A stretch of 64,000 nucleotides of DNA from Crossaster papposus (taxonomy: Eukaryota; Echinodermata; Asteroidea; Velatida; Solasteridae), in NCBI GenBank assembly GCA_037893245.1, contig JBAIAA010000441.1:1736001-1800000 (forward strand), read 5' to 3'. The translations under genes and the position numbers were made by a program. Under the pieces are notes generated by a model. The model had not been told where the DNA came from and ran no database searches. It was given only the letters and a program-made list of their open reading frames with translations. This document shows, piece after piece, positions 49,301 to 51,806 of this stretch; within the stretch, counting starts at the first letter, position 1, and every line of letters starts with the position of its first letter.

Positions 49301-49534
49301 TGGTACGGGGACGGTTAATAAGGTTTTGTGTCATCACGGTCCATTACTAACTGTGCCCTTGTTTACGTTTGTTCGTCGCTTTTCTCCTCCAGTCAACTTC
49401 AGCAGCACTCGGATTCCCGAACGCCCTCTGAGATTCATCTGCAGGAGCTTCAGATACGTAAGCTGGGCCACTACGACTACGACTATGACTATAACTATGA
49501 CGACGGGAGCACGGTGGTGGGAAGCCGATGTTGA
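1311..49534 (+). CDS. NCAM/Fasciclin II-like cell-adhesion receptor with inserted LDLa domains (21 exons, whole gene)
   Basis: Joined exons: 1311-1362, 3885-4034, 11043-11198, 13092-13232, 13975-14115, 14639-15057, 15679-15853, 18532-18737, 23509-23602, 24255-24437, 25830-25934, 27678-27836, 29181-29303, 29947-30074, 30895-31126, 34057-34255, 35377-35460, 40746-40844, 42822-43091, 45627-45677, 49393-49534. They total 3309 nt (1102 aa plus stop) with no phase break. Domains: signal peptide 1-17, Ig1 about 18-119, Ig2 120-213, Ig3 214-305, Ig4 306-411, Ig5 412-511, FN3-1 split across 512-572 and 661-701 by two LDLa modules (573-660), FN3-2 702-815, transmembrane helix 832-850, cytoplasmic tail to 1102. 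Five Ig plus two FN3 plus one helix is the NCAM/FasII plan, and the Cys-rich juxtamembrane [13 protein letters not shown] resembles NCAM. The expected role is homophilic adhesion at the surface of neural or epithelial cells. The orthology is established by architecture, not by a search. The LDLa modules are not part of the known family. Exons 17, 18 and 20 are the least certain. Confidence 0.88.
1495..1514. repeat. Poly-C run
   Basis: A long C homopolymer in intron 1. Similar runs occur at about 21655-21679, 29108-29134, 42617-42639 and 48018-48035. Confidence 0.8.
1647..1739. repeat. 93-bp near-perfect hairpin
   Basis: cccggttaatactg... pairs with ...cagtaattaccggg, and an inner gggttgggggatga pairs with tcatcccccaaccc. 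It looks like a miniature foldback element. Confidence 0.7.
2144..2530. mobile_element. Dispersed repeat related to 48080-48521
   Basis: It shares cacgcagtcaa, gaatttcgtgcgt, attgctgattgg and cgtgtcgtttgcggg with the element at 48 kb in the same order. The ends are not resolved in this copy. Confidence 0.6.
3885..4034 (+). CDS. Exon 2: first half of Ig domain 1
   Basis: The acceptor follows a pyrimidine tract ending ttctacag and the donor is GTGCGT. The frame (phase 1 in, phase 1 out) reads [20 protein letters not shown] and then TTTCTNL and EWVDPNGQ. The Cys and Trp are the B-strand Cys and C-strand Trp of an Ig fold, whose second Cys is in exon 3. Confidence 0.85.
4078..4395. repeat. Repeat block shared with 63452-63720, containing an inserted palindrome
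   Basis: The 'cggttacggttaa' start and the 'gcagttctgcgattgctaat' and 'tgacctgctccaacgaaacc' segments occur in both places. In this copy a TGTGACC palindrome (4160-4316) has been inserted. Confidence 0.55.
4160..4316. mobile_element. 157-bp palindromic MITE, TGTGACC ends
   Basis: It starts TGTGACCCAGCACGAGTAAA and ends in the reverse complement, with arms of about 70 bp pairing almost throughout. Confidence 0.85.
5079..5873. mobile_element. TTAA-bounded element (CCCTAAC ends) with nested MITE
   Basis: It is flanked by TTAA on both sides, with terminal CCCTAAC...GTTAGGG and subterminal cctgctaaatccaacag / ctgttggattcagcagg. A TGTGACC MITE (5349-5786) sits inside it. Confidence 0.75.
5349..5786. 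mobile_element. TGTGACC MITE with TA target duplication
   Basis: It starts TGTGACCCGGCACCACGAAA, ends TTTGTGGTGCTAGGTCACA and is flanked by TA. It lies inside the TTAA element and is therefore younger. Confidence 0.8.
5957..6040 (-). mobile_element. tRNA-like SINE head
   Basis: On the minus strand, ggctagctcagtgatcgag (A box) and ggttcgagtcccaacc (B box) have tRNA spacing. There is no paired acceptor stem of full length, so this is a SINE or tRNA relic, not a clear tRNA gene. Confidence 0.55.
6082..6512. mobile_element. TGTGACCCGCTCC-family MITE, left end degraded
   Basis: It is homologous over its length to the complete copy at 38874-39282 (caggaataagtctcgaaatg ... gattacgatggagcgggtc). 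Confidence 0.8.
7172..7735 (+). repeat. Left arm: 172-bp tandem repeats with 'ccattttcaaaatggcg' palindromes
   Basis: Units repeat with a 172-bp period (gagtgtgtcagacgattggg at about 7451 and 7623). The outer end begins tccagcggataagtgc. The same sequence returns in reverse orientation at 10231-10855, so the pair forms a large inverted repeat around the RT fragment. Confidence 0.85.
7741..9081. other. Unassigned interior between repeat arm and RT fragment
   Basis: No convincing gene. A telomere-like degenerate tract (gggttagggttagtgtttgg) lies near 8490-8520. A hairpin (atatgccgtcccc ... ggggagcagggcatat) lies at about 8892-8941. Poly-G runs are at 8070-8090 and 9040-9060. Confidence 0.4.
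9082..10062 (-). mobile_element. Penelope-like reverse transcriptase, 5'-truncated fragment
   Basis: A 326-codon open frame contains [20 protein letters not shown] (finger/palm motif), [12 protein letters not shown] (catalytic DD), [13 protein letters not shown], and [15 protein letters not shown] near the end, in the order of Penelope-like element RTs. It lacks the upstream RT half and a GIY-YIG endonuclease, so it is a fragment. The open frame suggests it is not very old. It lies between two inverted arrays of 172-bp repeats. Assignment by motif only. Confidence 0.72.
10071..10187 (+). pseudogene. Fragment encoding a CXC-type cysteine-rich motif
   Basis: One frame reads [19 protein letters not shown], then CTALCKCGG, with regular C-x-C spacing as in Tesmin/TSO1-like or transposon-borne zinc clusters, ending at TAG. 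No start or continuation is visible. It is probably the tail of another mobile-element ORF joined to the RT fragment. Confidence 0.4.
10231..10855 (-). repeat. Right arm: inverted 172-bp tandem repeats
   Basis: This is the reverse complement of the left arm, with about three units (gacccaatcgtctgacacac near 10400 and again near 10572). It ends cttatccgctgga, mirroring the left outer end. It probably represents the terminal structure of a Penelope-like or composite element. Confidence 0.85.
11043..11198 (+). CDS. Exon 3: second half of Ig domain 1
   Basis: The acceptor is gattccag and the donor GTAAGT, phase 1-1. It contains [20 protein letters not shown], in which the L-x-I and Y-x-C positions are the E and F strands of an Ig domain. 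It pairs with exon 2. Confidence 0.88.
11306..11387. mobile_element. 82-bp TTAA-bounded MITE
   Basis: TTAA flanks both sides, and the 12-bp inverted ends CCCTAACTCCCT / AGGGAGTTAGGG are perfect. It sits about 100 bp after exon 3. Confidence 0.8.
12062..12390. mobile_element. MITE with GCTGCGTTCCAATCGC ends
   Basis: Inverted ends GCTGCGTTCCAATCGC and GCGATTGGAACGCAGC, with further inner inverted pairing (gtgttcac...gtgaacac). Confidence 0.8.
12662..13045. mobile_element. TTAA-bounded element containing a second one
   Basis: TTAA flanks with ACCCC/CCC-type left and TAGGG right ends. The 142-bp element at 12807-12948 is nested inside it. Outer ends are less clear than in other copies. Confidence 0.5.
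12807..12948. mobile_element. 142-bp TTAA MITE, copy 1
   Basis: It is bounded by TTAA with CCCTAACCCTG...TTAGGG ends, and is nearly identical, with the same length, to 23776-23917. Confidence 0.88.
13092..13232 (+). CDS. Exon 4: first half of Ig domain 2
   Basis: The acceptor is gcgtag and the donor GTGAGT, phase 1-1. It reads [16 protein letters not shown], then [20 protein letters not shown] with the Ig Cys and Trp 12 residues apart. Confidence 0.87.
13440..13835. repeat. Degenerate 'atcctgaatccatcacactcc' repeats ending in GGTTAGGGTTAA
   Basis: Inverted and direct copies of a tcctgaatccatcacactcc-type unit fill the intron between exons 4 and 5, ending in the TTAGGGTTAA terminus. It is related to 12662-13045. 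Confidence 0.5.
13975..14115 (+). CDS. Exon 5: second half of Ig domain 2
   Basis: The acceptor is cgttag and the donor GTGAGT, phase 1-1. It contains [19 protein letters not shown]. The D-E-G-x-Y-x-C motif is the hallmark F strand of I-set Ig domains. NVT is a possible N-glycosylation site. Confidence 0.9.
14145..14590 (+). repeat. Degenerate purine-rich minisatellite
   Basis: Irregular repeats of a gggaggaaagttctgga-like unit of 15-20 bp occupy most of intron 5. This strong strand asymmetry could form triplex or R-loop structures (inference). Confidence 0.7.
14639..15057 (+). CDS. Exon 6: complete Ig domain 3 plus first half of Ig domain 4
   Basis: The largest extracellular exon (419 nt) enters in phase 1 and leaves in phase 0. 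The acceptor is ctgtgcag and the donor GTCAGT. Ig3 is complete: [40 protein letters not shown]. Ig4 then begins ([10 protein letters not shown]), where the usual C-strand Trp is replaced within [12 protein letters not shown] near the start is a possible N-glycosylation site. G+C is far above the flanking introns. Confidence 0.93.
15181..15360. mobile_element. 180-bp palindromic MITE, ccacataacgatcgaggatc ends
   Basis: ccacataacgatcgaggatc at the start pairs with the reverse complement at the end. A relative in inverse orientation lies at 53361-53535. Confidence 0.8.
15391..15563. mobile_element. 173-bp MITE, ccggcaatcgtggac ends
   Basis: Inverted ends ccggcaatcgtgg / ccacgattgccgg. A close relative is at 48733-48912 (shared tacctcttttgtttgtac-like and aacgttttcgga interior). 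Confidence 0.8.
15679..15853 (+). CDS. Exon 7: second half of Ig domain 4
   Basis: The acceptor is tttttgtag and the donor GTAAGT, phase 0 in and phase 1 out. [20 protein letters not shown] carries the D-x-G-x-Y-x-C signature that closes Ig4. Confidence 0.92.
15892..16328. mobile_element. 437-bp TTAA-bounded element
   Basis: TTAA flanks. Ends CCCTAACCCC...GGGTTAGGG. The interior carries repeated tactacttagtattttgtag-like segments. Confidence 0.7.
16370..16570 (+). mobile_element. tRNA-derived SINE, copy 1
   Basis: A-box-like tggcctagttgtctagcg, B-box gggttcgagtcc, and a body with aatatgggtagaggca and gactagttacccatcc shared with 25199-25380. Confidence 0.75.
16650..18292 (+). repeat. 18-bp minisatellite, about 91 units, in intron 7
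   Basis: The unit is gatgtaaatttggaagag with third-position variants (gat/ggt/aat; aaattt, gaattt, gaatgt). Variants occur in blocks, indicating segmental expansions. Since 18 is divisible by three, frames stay open on both strands for 540-573 codons. These are not considered coding. Confidence 0.95.
18532..18737 (+). CDS. Exon 8: first half of Ig domain 5
   Basis: The acceptor is tccatccacag and the donor GTAAGT, phase 1 in and phase 0 out. It reads [18 protein letters not shown], then [20 protein letters not shown] with the Cys/Trp pair. NLT, NAT and NGS are possible glycosylation sites. It lies about 240 bp downstream of a large minisatellite. Confidence 0.9.
18782..19085 (+). mobile_element. 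tRNA-Leu-derived SINE, near full length
   Basis: The head resembles tRNA-Leu(CAA): atggccgagcggttag (A box), gactcaagctctgg (anticodon arm), long variable arm, gggttcgagtcccg (B box). The body cgtccttcggttgggacgta follows. The acceptor stem does not pair well, so it is a SINE and not a tRNA gene. Confidence 0.8.
19125..19410 (+). mobile_element. Second tRNA-derived SINE
   Basis: tagcccagtggttacggtg and gggttcgaacccg form the promoter boxes. The body holds gggcaagacacttaactaca and cctctctccacccaggagta and ends in a ttattattag tail. Confidence 0.8.
19663..20049. mobile_element. 387-bp TTAA MITE (AGGGATCGTATACG), copy 1
   Basis: Left TTAA at 19659-19662, ends AGGGATCGTATACGTTTGG / CCAAACGTATACGATCCCT. 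The right TTAA is split by a later insertion: TTA at 20050-20052 and TTAA at 23351-23354. Confidence 0.88.
20834..21585. mobile_element. Shared repeat element, copy 1 (about 750 bp)
   Basis: It is homologous along its length to 32240-33026, from cttcacgacggcaacgacgg to aacttgtgcaga. No ORF. Confidence 0.85.
22308..22414. repeat. 107-bp foldback element
   Basis: ggccgttttccaaacccca pairs with tggggtttggaaaacggcc at the other end. A decayed relative lies at about 23650-23745. Confidence 0.7.
23509..23602 (+). CDS. Exon 9: second half of Ig domain 5
   Basis: The acceptor is ccttaacag and the donor GTAAGT, phase 0 in and phase 1 out. [20 protein letters not shown] gives the F-strand Cys and the N-x-x-G turn of an Ig domain. 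Confidence 0.87.
23776..23917. mobile_element. 142-bp TTAA MITE, copy 2
   Basis: TTAA on both sides. It has the same length and nearly the same sequence as 12807-12948. Confidence 0.88.
23930..24205 (+). mobile_element. tRNA-derived SINE with (AAT)n tail
   Basis: The head gggttggcgtagtggcgc ... gggttcgagtcccgtctg, a body with ctgactccgtgggttttacc and ttctcctggagttttcctcc, and the tail gagctacagtgccttgggc ending in aataataat. It ends only about 50 bp before exon 10. Confidence 0.8.
24255..24437 (+). CDS. Exon 10: first half of fibronectin III domain 1
   Basis: The acceptor is gacacag and the donor GTAAGT, phase 1-1. [20 protein letters not shown] and [19 protein letters not shown] are the A-C' strands of an FN3 domain. 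The domain stops mid-fold, and its other half is exon 13, not the next exon. Confidence 0.9.
24466..25182. mobile_element. 717-bp Harbinger-like MITE, TAA target duplication
   Basis: Ends GGGGCCGTCCAAAGTT / AACTTTGGACGGCCCC with TAA flanking both. It starts 28 bp after the donor of exon 10. Confidence 0.8.
25199..25380 (+). mobile_element. tRNA-derived SINE, copy 2, with duplicated B box
   Basis: It is a relative of 16370-16570. The segment gggttcgaacccagcctggg occurs twice in tandem (about 25251-25298). Confidence 0.75.
25476..25610. mobile_element. CCAGTTCG-family MITE, 3' half
   Basis: ttccggccttgcttgctgcg and the end acacgaactggttaa match the right half of the complete copies at 29329, 30643, 40870 and 51099. 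Confidence 0.65.
25830..25934 (+). CDS. Exon 11: LDL-receptor class A domain 1, inserted in FN3-1
   Basis: The acceptor is gctccgtag and the donor GTAAGT, phase 1-1, 105 nt. The exon encodes one LDLa module with six Cys: [28 protein letters not shown]. The D-x-x-D-C-x-D-x-S-D-E calcium cage is intact. Being symmetric and a multiple of three, it can be skipped without a frame change. LDLa modules bind calcium and usually mediate ligand binding. This placement within an FN3 is unusual. Confidence 0.93.
25960..26262 (+). repeat. Degenerate 'ggaacc-ggtacccagttaccc' repeats
   Basis: Irregular repeats of a roughly 35-bp unit built on ggtacccagttacc. They continue beyond the inserted element at 26266-27006 as a regular 15-bp array. 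Confidence 0.75.
26266..27006. mobile_element. 741-bp hAT-like MITE with (GAGTC)n subterminal repeats
   Basis: Ends CAGTGTTGTAGTCGAGTC / GACTCGAGTCATACAACTCTG-type. The flanking 8-mers CCAGGAAC and CCAGTTAC agree at six of eight positions, consistent with an 8-bp duplication inside the minisatellite. Subterminal regions are dense in gagtc/gactc. Confidence 0.75.
27000..27537 (+). repeat. 15-bp minisatellite 'gcggtacccagttga', about 35 units
   Basis: Variant blocks run in order: acgcggt, acgcgtt, gagcagt, gagcggt, tagcggt. It stays open in several frames (QLSGT repeats on +, LNWVP on -) because the unit is divisible by three. It lies 140 bp upstream of exon 12. Confidence 0.93.
27678..27836 (+). 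CDS. Exon 12: LDL-receptor class A domain 2, inserted in FN3-1
   Basis: The acceptor is tttcccacag and the donor GTAAGT, phase 1-1, 159 nt. It encodes [20 protein letters not shown] and [18 protein letters not shown]. This is a second LDLa module with six Cys and the acidic calcium cage (SDE changed to ADE). It is preceded by about 140 bp of intron after a 15-bp minisatellite. Confidence 0.92.
28080..28180 (+). repeat. 19-bp minisatellite, block 1
   Basis: Units like gttggttgacgtataccga, the same unit as 28705-28822 and 34745-35140. Confidence 0.8.
28181..28700. mobile_element. Element interrupting the 19-bp minisatellite
   Basis: Unique sequence between two blocks of the same satellite, with taaggctttcgcaa at one side and cgtaaggtttcgtgaaatcg at the other. 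The latter resembles the ends of 36145-37207. Target duplication not resolved. Confidence 0.5.
28705..28822 (+). repeat. 19-bp minisatellite, block 2
   Basis: About six units of gttggtggacgtataccga. Confidence 0.85.
28823..29180 (+). repeat. Partial duplications of the exon 13 acceptor region
   Basis: The segment caccaggttgatgggact after a gtctttcag acceptor (28823 onward), another ctgtctttcagttaatgacaccagg near 28910, and a third partial copy at 29088 precede the real exon 13. Pseudo-exon 28830-28890 reads [16 protein letters not shown] and then stops. An inserted element (about 28930-29085) and a C run (29108-29134) separate the copies. Confidence 0.75.
29181..29303 (+). CDS. Exon 13: second half of fibronectin III domain 1
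   Basis: The acceptor is ttctctttcag and the donor GTAAGC, phase 1-1. [20 protein letters not shown] and GWGEWT are the E-G strands of an FN3 (L-x-P-x-x-x-Y-x-F-x-V, N-x-x-G). They complete exon 10. Direct joining of exons 10 and 13 would give a continuous FN3. Confidence 0.92.
29329..29562. mobile_element. CCAGTTCG-family TTAA MITE, copy 1
   Basis: TTAA on both sides, ends CCAGTTCACGCCGG / CCGGCGCGAACTGG. It begins 25 bp after the donor of exon 13. Confidence 0.85.
29947..30074 (+). CDS. Exon 14: first half of fibronectin III domain 2
   Basis: The acceptor is gtttcacag and the donor GTACGT, phase 1 in and phase 0 out. [28 protein letters not shown] form the FN3 A-C strands with the core Trp and the P-x-x-x-G-G-x-x-I-x-x-Y pattern. 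Confidence 0.92.
30350..30535. mobile_element. CCAGTTCG-family MITE, left-half fragment
   Basis: ctaaccagttcgcccggaag and aattcaaaacggatacacac match the left part of the family. Confidence 0.6.
30643..30853. mobile_element. CCAGTTCG-family TTAA MITE, copy 2
   Basis: Left TTAA, right TTCA (one change). Ends CCAGTTCGCTCCGG / CCCGGCGCGAACTGG. Confidence 0.8.
30895..31126 (+). CDS. Exon 15: second half of fibronectin III domain 2
   Basis: The acceptor is cacctgcag and the donor GTTAGT, phase 0 in and phase 1 out. [20 protein letters not shown] and GKSDPST complete FN3-2. A proline-rich stalk ([13 protein letters not shown]) then leads to the membrane exon. Confidence 0.92.
31259..31491. mobile_element. 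TTAA MITE (AAGTAGGATACACCATT), copy 1
   Basis: Left TTAA, right TTAC. Ends AAGTAGGATACACCATT / AATGGTGTATCCTACTT. Longer relative at 35504-35870. Confidence 0.8.
31868..33581. mobile_element. TA-bounded CCGTAATTTCCTGCGG element, copy 1 (nested insert inside)
   Basis: Flanked by TA. Ends CCGTAATTTCCTGCGG / CCGCAGGAAATTACGG with repeated gcgccttatc subterminal motifs, as in pogo/Tigger-like MITEs (inference). The element at 32240-33026 is inserted within. A second copy is 59843-60831. Confidence 0.8.
32240..33026. mobile_element. Shared repeat element, copy 2
   Basis: Homologous to 20834-21585. It interrupts the CCGTAATTTCC element. Confidence 0.85.
34057..34255 (+). CDS. Exon 16: transmembrane helix and juxtamembrane region
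   Basis: The acceptor is gtcttgcag and the donor GTAAGT, phase 1 in and phase 2 out. [19 protein letters not shown] is the single membrane helix. It is followed by [20 protein letters not shown], a Cys-rich inner stretch matching the palmitoylated juxtamembrane region of NCAM-type proteins, then acidic [14 protein letters not shown]. This exon is the strongest family clue besides the domain order. Confidence 0.93.
34365..34640 (-). mobile_element. tRNA-derived SINE in reverse orientation
   Basis: Reverse complement relative of 23930-24205: taataa tail, ctgtagctcgtaaacctga, ccacggaatcaggcagggac, and inverted B box (gattcaaacccgg). Confidence 0.8.
34745..35140 (+). repeat. 19-bp minisatellite, block 3
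   Basis: About 20 units of gttggtggacgtataccga and variants (gtcgac, gttgac). Same unit as the blocks 6 kb upstream in intron 12. Confidence 0.9.
35377..35460 (+). CDS. Exon 17: cytoplasmic cassette (84 nt)
   Basis: The acceptor is gtggtatttag and the donor GTGTGT after GATGG. It is phase 2-2 and reads [28 protein letters not shown]. It is GC-rich in an AT-rich intron and in frame with exon 16 before it and exon 18 or 19 after it. It can be skipped without a frame change. Homology is not recognised. Support is splice signals, phase and composition. Confidence 0.72.
35504..35870. mobile_element. TTAA MITE (AGGTACGATACACC), copy 2
   Basis: TTAA on both sides. Ends AGGTACGATACACCATT / AATGGTGTATCCTACCT. 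It starts 43 bp after exon 17. Confidence 0.85.
36145..37207. mobile_element. 1.06-kb MITE, GGGGCCGATTTCACGAAA ends
   Basis: Inverted ends GGGGCCGATTTCACGAAA / TTTCGTGAAATCGGCCCC with more inner pairing (cgtcttaac, ggacgagt). It contains a LINE-like tail (36500-36905). Confidence 0.75.
36500..36905 (+). mobile_element. Retroelement 3' tail with (actc)n, copy 1
   Basis: ggcgttaaacccaaaactca followed by actcactcactc. The segment ataattgttccttctgactc to the tail recurs at 42300-42456. Probably the 3' end of a LINE or SINE. Confidence 0.65.
37224..38126. mobile_element. 903-bp hAT-like MITE with perfect 8-bp TSD and nested MITE
   Basis: Ends TAGTGCTGGTCGAGTA / TACTCGCCCAGCACTA with TACTCGGG directly on both sides. 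Subterminal regions are rich in actcgcgagt. The TGTGACC element 37440-37861 lies inside. Confidence 0.88.
37440..37861. mobile_element. TGTGACC MITE nested in the hAT-like element
   Basis: TGTGACCTGTCATCACAAAA at one end, its reverse complement at the other, TA duplication on both sides. Confidence 0.85.
38346..38632 (+). repeat. Two-copy tandem duplication, about 143 bp
   Basis: aatctcaaagta...cctcagtcc and gctacgggcgc...ctacaactattacgtgagg occur twice in the same order. Confidence 0.85.
38874..39282. mobile_element. TGTGACCCGCTCC MITE, complete copy
   Basis: TA duplication. Ends TGTGACCCGCTCCATCA / GATGGAGCGGGTCACA. Same family as 6082-6512. Confidence 0.85.
39300..40130. other. Intronic AT-rich sequence, nothing recognised
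   Basis: No coding signal or clear repeat. Pyrimidine-rich tract at 39930-40130. Confidence 0.4.
40746..40844 (+). CDS. Exon 18: candidate cytoplasmic cassette (99 nt)
   Basis: The acceptor is cctcatttcgcag. The only phase-compatible donor is GTTGGT, which is weak. It is phase 2-2 and reads [35 protein letters not shown]-rich codon use resembles the other exons of this gene. GTAGAG 5 bp further would break the frame with exon 19. Confidence 0.55.
40870..41102. mobile_element. CCAGTTCG-family TTAA MITE, copy 3
   Basis: TTAA flanks both ends. The left end is CCAGTTCGTGTCGG and the right end TGGCGCGAACTGG. It follows exon 18 by 25 bp. Confidence 0.82.
41575..41680 (+). repeat. Short 'ggtggctggccggg' repeats
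   Basis: A GC-rich degenerate tandem repeat of about 8-16 bp in intron 18. Confidence 0.7.
42297..42456 (+). mobile_element. Retroelement 3' tail with (actc)n, copy 2
   Basis: Matches 36735-36900 and ends ggcgttaaacccaaaactca plus ctcactcac. Confidence 0.7.
42822..43091 (+). CDS. Exon 19: Tyr/Pro-rich cytoplasmic region
   Basis: The acceptor is ccccttctag and the donor GTAACA, phase 2-2, 270 nt. It contains [36 protein letters not shown] and ends [11 protein letters not shown]. Many Tyr lie in Pro/Gly context, so phosphorylation or SH3/WW binding is plausible (inference). The donor itself contains an in-frame TAA at 43093-43095, so an unspliced form would end here with ...KNIFS. Confidence 0.83.
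43370..44000 (+). repeat. Tandem array of about 150-bp SINE-derived units
   Basis: atgccatctcaactccctgg, gctcgatgctgccatttgg and ctcctgggtggagagaagca recur about four times. The last motif is the inverted body of the SINE at 19125-19410. Confidence 0.85.
44440..44890. mobile_element. hAT-like remnant with GAATCGATTCC repeats
   Basis: Starts near caggcttgggcaactcc, with repeated ggaatcgattcc and an inner ggattcgcccaagcc inverted to the start. Two or more decayed copies may be joined. Confidence 0.5.
45627..45677 (+). CDS. Exon 20: short cytoplasmic exon with a tandem acceptor
   Basis: Two in-phase acceptors, gaag (exon from 45621) and tggcag (exon from 45627), differ by 6 nt, i.e. two residues. 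The donor is GTACGT. The frame [16 protein letters not shown] is phase 2-2 and continues the Pro/Tyr-rich style of exon 19. It sits immediately upstream of a 2-kb minisatellite. Phase agreement on both sides supports it. Confidence 0.62.
45710..47745 (+). repeat. 2-kb minisatellite 'tacacccagtacccctatatcc' (about 21 bp)
   Basis: About 97 units in intron 20. Distinct blocks: tatagcc, tatatcc, short 17-mers (cctatcctacaaccagta), ttacccctagatccgac, ccgatatcc, caagatatcc. Runs of the same variant mark successive local expansions. A 17-mer block occurs twice, indicating duplication of a larger segment. Confidence 0.95.
48080..48521. mobile_element. 442-bp MITE with TTTGCCAAAGA ends
   Basis: tttgccaaagaccactgcat at the left pairs with atgcgattgatctttggcaaa-type sequence at the right. 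Inner cgctagcgacacgat pairs with atcgtgtcgttagcg. Related to 2144-2530. Confidence 0.65.
48733..48912. mobile_element. MITE of the caatcgtggac family, copy 2
   Basis: acaccttcaatcgtggac / gtccacgatggaaggtgt ends. Interior as in 15391-15563. Confidence 0.8.
49393..49534 (+). CDS. Exon 21: terminal coding exon with acidic-tyrosine C-terminus
   Basis: The acceptor is ttctcctccag. It enters in phase 2 and runs to TGA at 49532-49534. It reads [46 protein letters not shown]. The alternating Tyr-Asp tract is striking and the chain ends in Cys. The frame follows exactly from exon 20. Confidence 0.75.
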
Positions 49535-49559
49535 GATGCTGCGTAAATCTTAATGTACG

Positions 49560-49962
49560 CCTGGGGTTCCACTTAAGCGAACTGTTTGCGCGAACGGTCG
49601 CCTACGTTTTGAGTTGGTGTTAGTTGAAGTGGAACGATATTTTAAAAACTAAGTTTTTAAAATGGCGGCGCCCTGTGACAGTGACATCGTTTGGTTGGCT
49701 GCTTTTTGTCCAACTCATTGTTTTTCTTTAAAAGATCCTTGTGAATGCTCAAAACAATTCACCGTTTATAACGAAAAGTATGAAACGTAAATCAAAACCG
49801 TGAAAAGAACACTGCCGTCTGCCAACCTCTTCGCCATCTTTAAAATACGTCACTGGCCAACTTTTCGCTAACGTTTGCCAACATAATTGGCGCACATTGC
49901 GTTCCACTCACGCGAACATCGCTAACGTTGGCAACGTTCGCATAAGTGGAACGCACCCCAGG
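49560..49962. mobile_element. MITE with CCTGGGGTTCCACTTAAGCG ends
   Basis: The left end pairs with gcataagtggaacgcacccc at the right, with inner cgaac/gttcg inverted motifs. It begins 26 bp after the stop codon of the adhesion gene and so would lie in its 3' UTR. Confidence 0.75.
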
Positions 49963-50182
49963 CTGCACAAGGAACGACCAAAGTCTCTGGTCGGCCATCA
50001 TTTATAGCCTTAGGAGTTGGTCGGTATCAAATGAGGGGAATAATGCTCATGGGGATTCTTTGGCAAGGTTTTCCCCCCAATAGTTGTACAATATGTAATA
50101 GCGGTGGCAGCAGTGGCAGCTTTGTTTTTGTTGTCACTGTTTTCATAAAAGAATGGCCGCCAATATGCTGAATTACTACATA

Positions 50183-50424
50183 AAGGGCCTTTTCGAAACC
50201 TTTGTTTCGTCTTTAACTTCGGCTTCGCCTCCGATTGCTGAATCAATTAGAAGCAAATAGAAATGATAACAAATGGAAATAGTTTAAGTTTTAGGTTCAC
50301 ATCAATAGAGAATGTTTCTAAAGCACAACAGGCATCAGAATGTGGCTGGAGATCTCGCAGTTGGGATTCTAAAATCGCCTTAAGCCACAGACGAAGACGA
50401 AGCCAGAAATTTGAAAAGGCCCTT
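50183..50424. mobile_element. MITE with AAGGGCCTTTTC ends
   Basis: aagggccttttcgaaac at the left and tttgaaaaggccctt at the right, with inner ttcgtct/agacgaa pairing. The remainder of 49963-51098 shows nothing recognised. Confidence 0.7.
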
Positions 50425-51098
50425 AATTAGTTTAACAAGAATATTGGCGGCCATTTTGAAGAAAATAAAATGTTGACAGCGACACCACCCAAAACTCTGC
50501 CACTGCTCATACTGCGATGCTATCACACATTTTCCAACTCTAGATTATTATTTGTTTTACTGAAAGCCAGTTGCATTTCTGCTAGTGATACAATTACTGC
50601 AGGGCACTGGTATATTACAGTTCAAAAGATGAAACATATAACAGTTTTAGGGGCTTTTTATAGGATAAACATAAAATGTTCAGTACTTTAATAGTATACT
50701 GGCCTGCTGGTTTTAGTAGAAAACTGTCTAATGTCCTTTGTTTAGCTCTAGTTGTACTTTTGGGTAATTTATAAAATTGGGGTCCAATTATTCATGTCCC
50801 CTTTACATTCTGTGCGATTACGTACGTAAACGAAAGTACCTGCAATTGTGTAACGGGGACAAAAAAGGCCACAATTTTGGACCTCAAACATATCTTAGTC
50901 AATTTTGTTTTATCCTCGTGTAGAAGTACAGTTTTATCAAATTTTAATCAAGTTTTGCATTCCTATTTTTAACAACCAAGTTTTTGTTTTTTTGTATTTA
51001 GCACTAAGTGTTGTACGCTTGTGTAAGTAATTTGTATGTATATATTTTGCAATGTGTTGATTTACAACAGGAATAATGTAATAAAGAATTATCATTAC

Positions 51099-51311
51099 CC
51101 AGTTCGTGCCGGAGGATGTATATACACGCAAAAGATTTCCGAGATTCAAAACAGATAACGCACAAACACGCCACGAGCAAGGCCGAAAATGTCATGGGTG
51201 TGCTTCCCGATAAAATCGGCCTGATTCGAACCTGCCTTGGATCGAGTTTCAGTAAAAATTAATTCCGCGCCTGCGCTCTGTCTCCCCTACAATAACACCG
51301 ACGTGAACTGG
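51099..51311. mobile_element. CCAGTTCG-family TTAA MITE, copy 4
   Basis: Left TTAC, right TTAA. Ends CCAGTTCGTGCCGG / ACCGACGTGAACTGG. Confidence 0.8.
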
Positions 51312-51322
51312 TTAATCATTAA

Positions 51323-51806
51323 CCCTAAACTACCCCAAACCCATCAAACTCCCGTAGGTTTTGCTAGGTTTTGGCACTAACCTAACTTTTGTTGACTCGG
51401 TACCAAAGGCCCAGGGAGACCCTGTTGAATTCTGTGAGGTTCAGGACAGAAAGGCATGAGACTTGTCAAAATGTTCGAGTTTGGGAGAATATACATGCAT
51501 TTATTTGTGGGTGACCCCCCACAGGGTCACCGCACAGTTCCTGGTCAACTGTAAGTGTATGGACATACACGTACACCATGTATGTGTGTCTCCACTCAAG
51601 CACATACTGGTAATACCACTGGCCAGTCATCACAGTCCCAAGTCAATAAAACCTCAACTGTTGGAGTTTGGCAGGTTTAGTACTGTTATTAGGTTTAGTA
51701 CTATTATTAGGTTCAGTACAGTGTATGGATAATTACTAAACATGCGAGTTATTGAAGTTTGTTAGGTTTGGTATGCTTTCTATTGCGAGAGCCTAGGGGG
51801 TTAGGG
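51323..51806. mobile_element. TTAA-bounded element, CCCTAAAC end
   Basis: Left TTAA, right TTAC. Interior homologous to 53101-53730 (acccatcaaactcc, ggcccagggagacc, gttcctggtcaactgtaagt). Confidence 0.75.
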
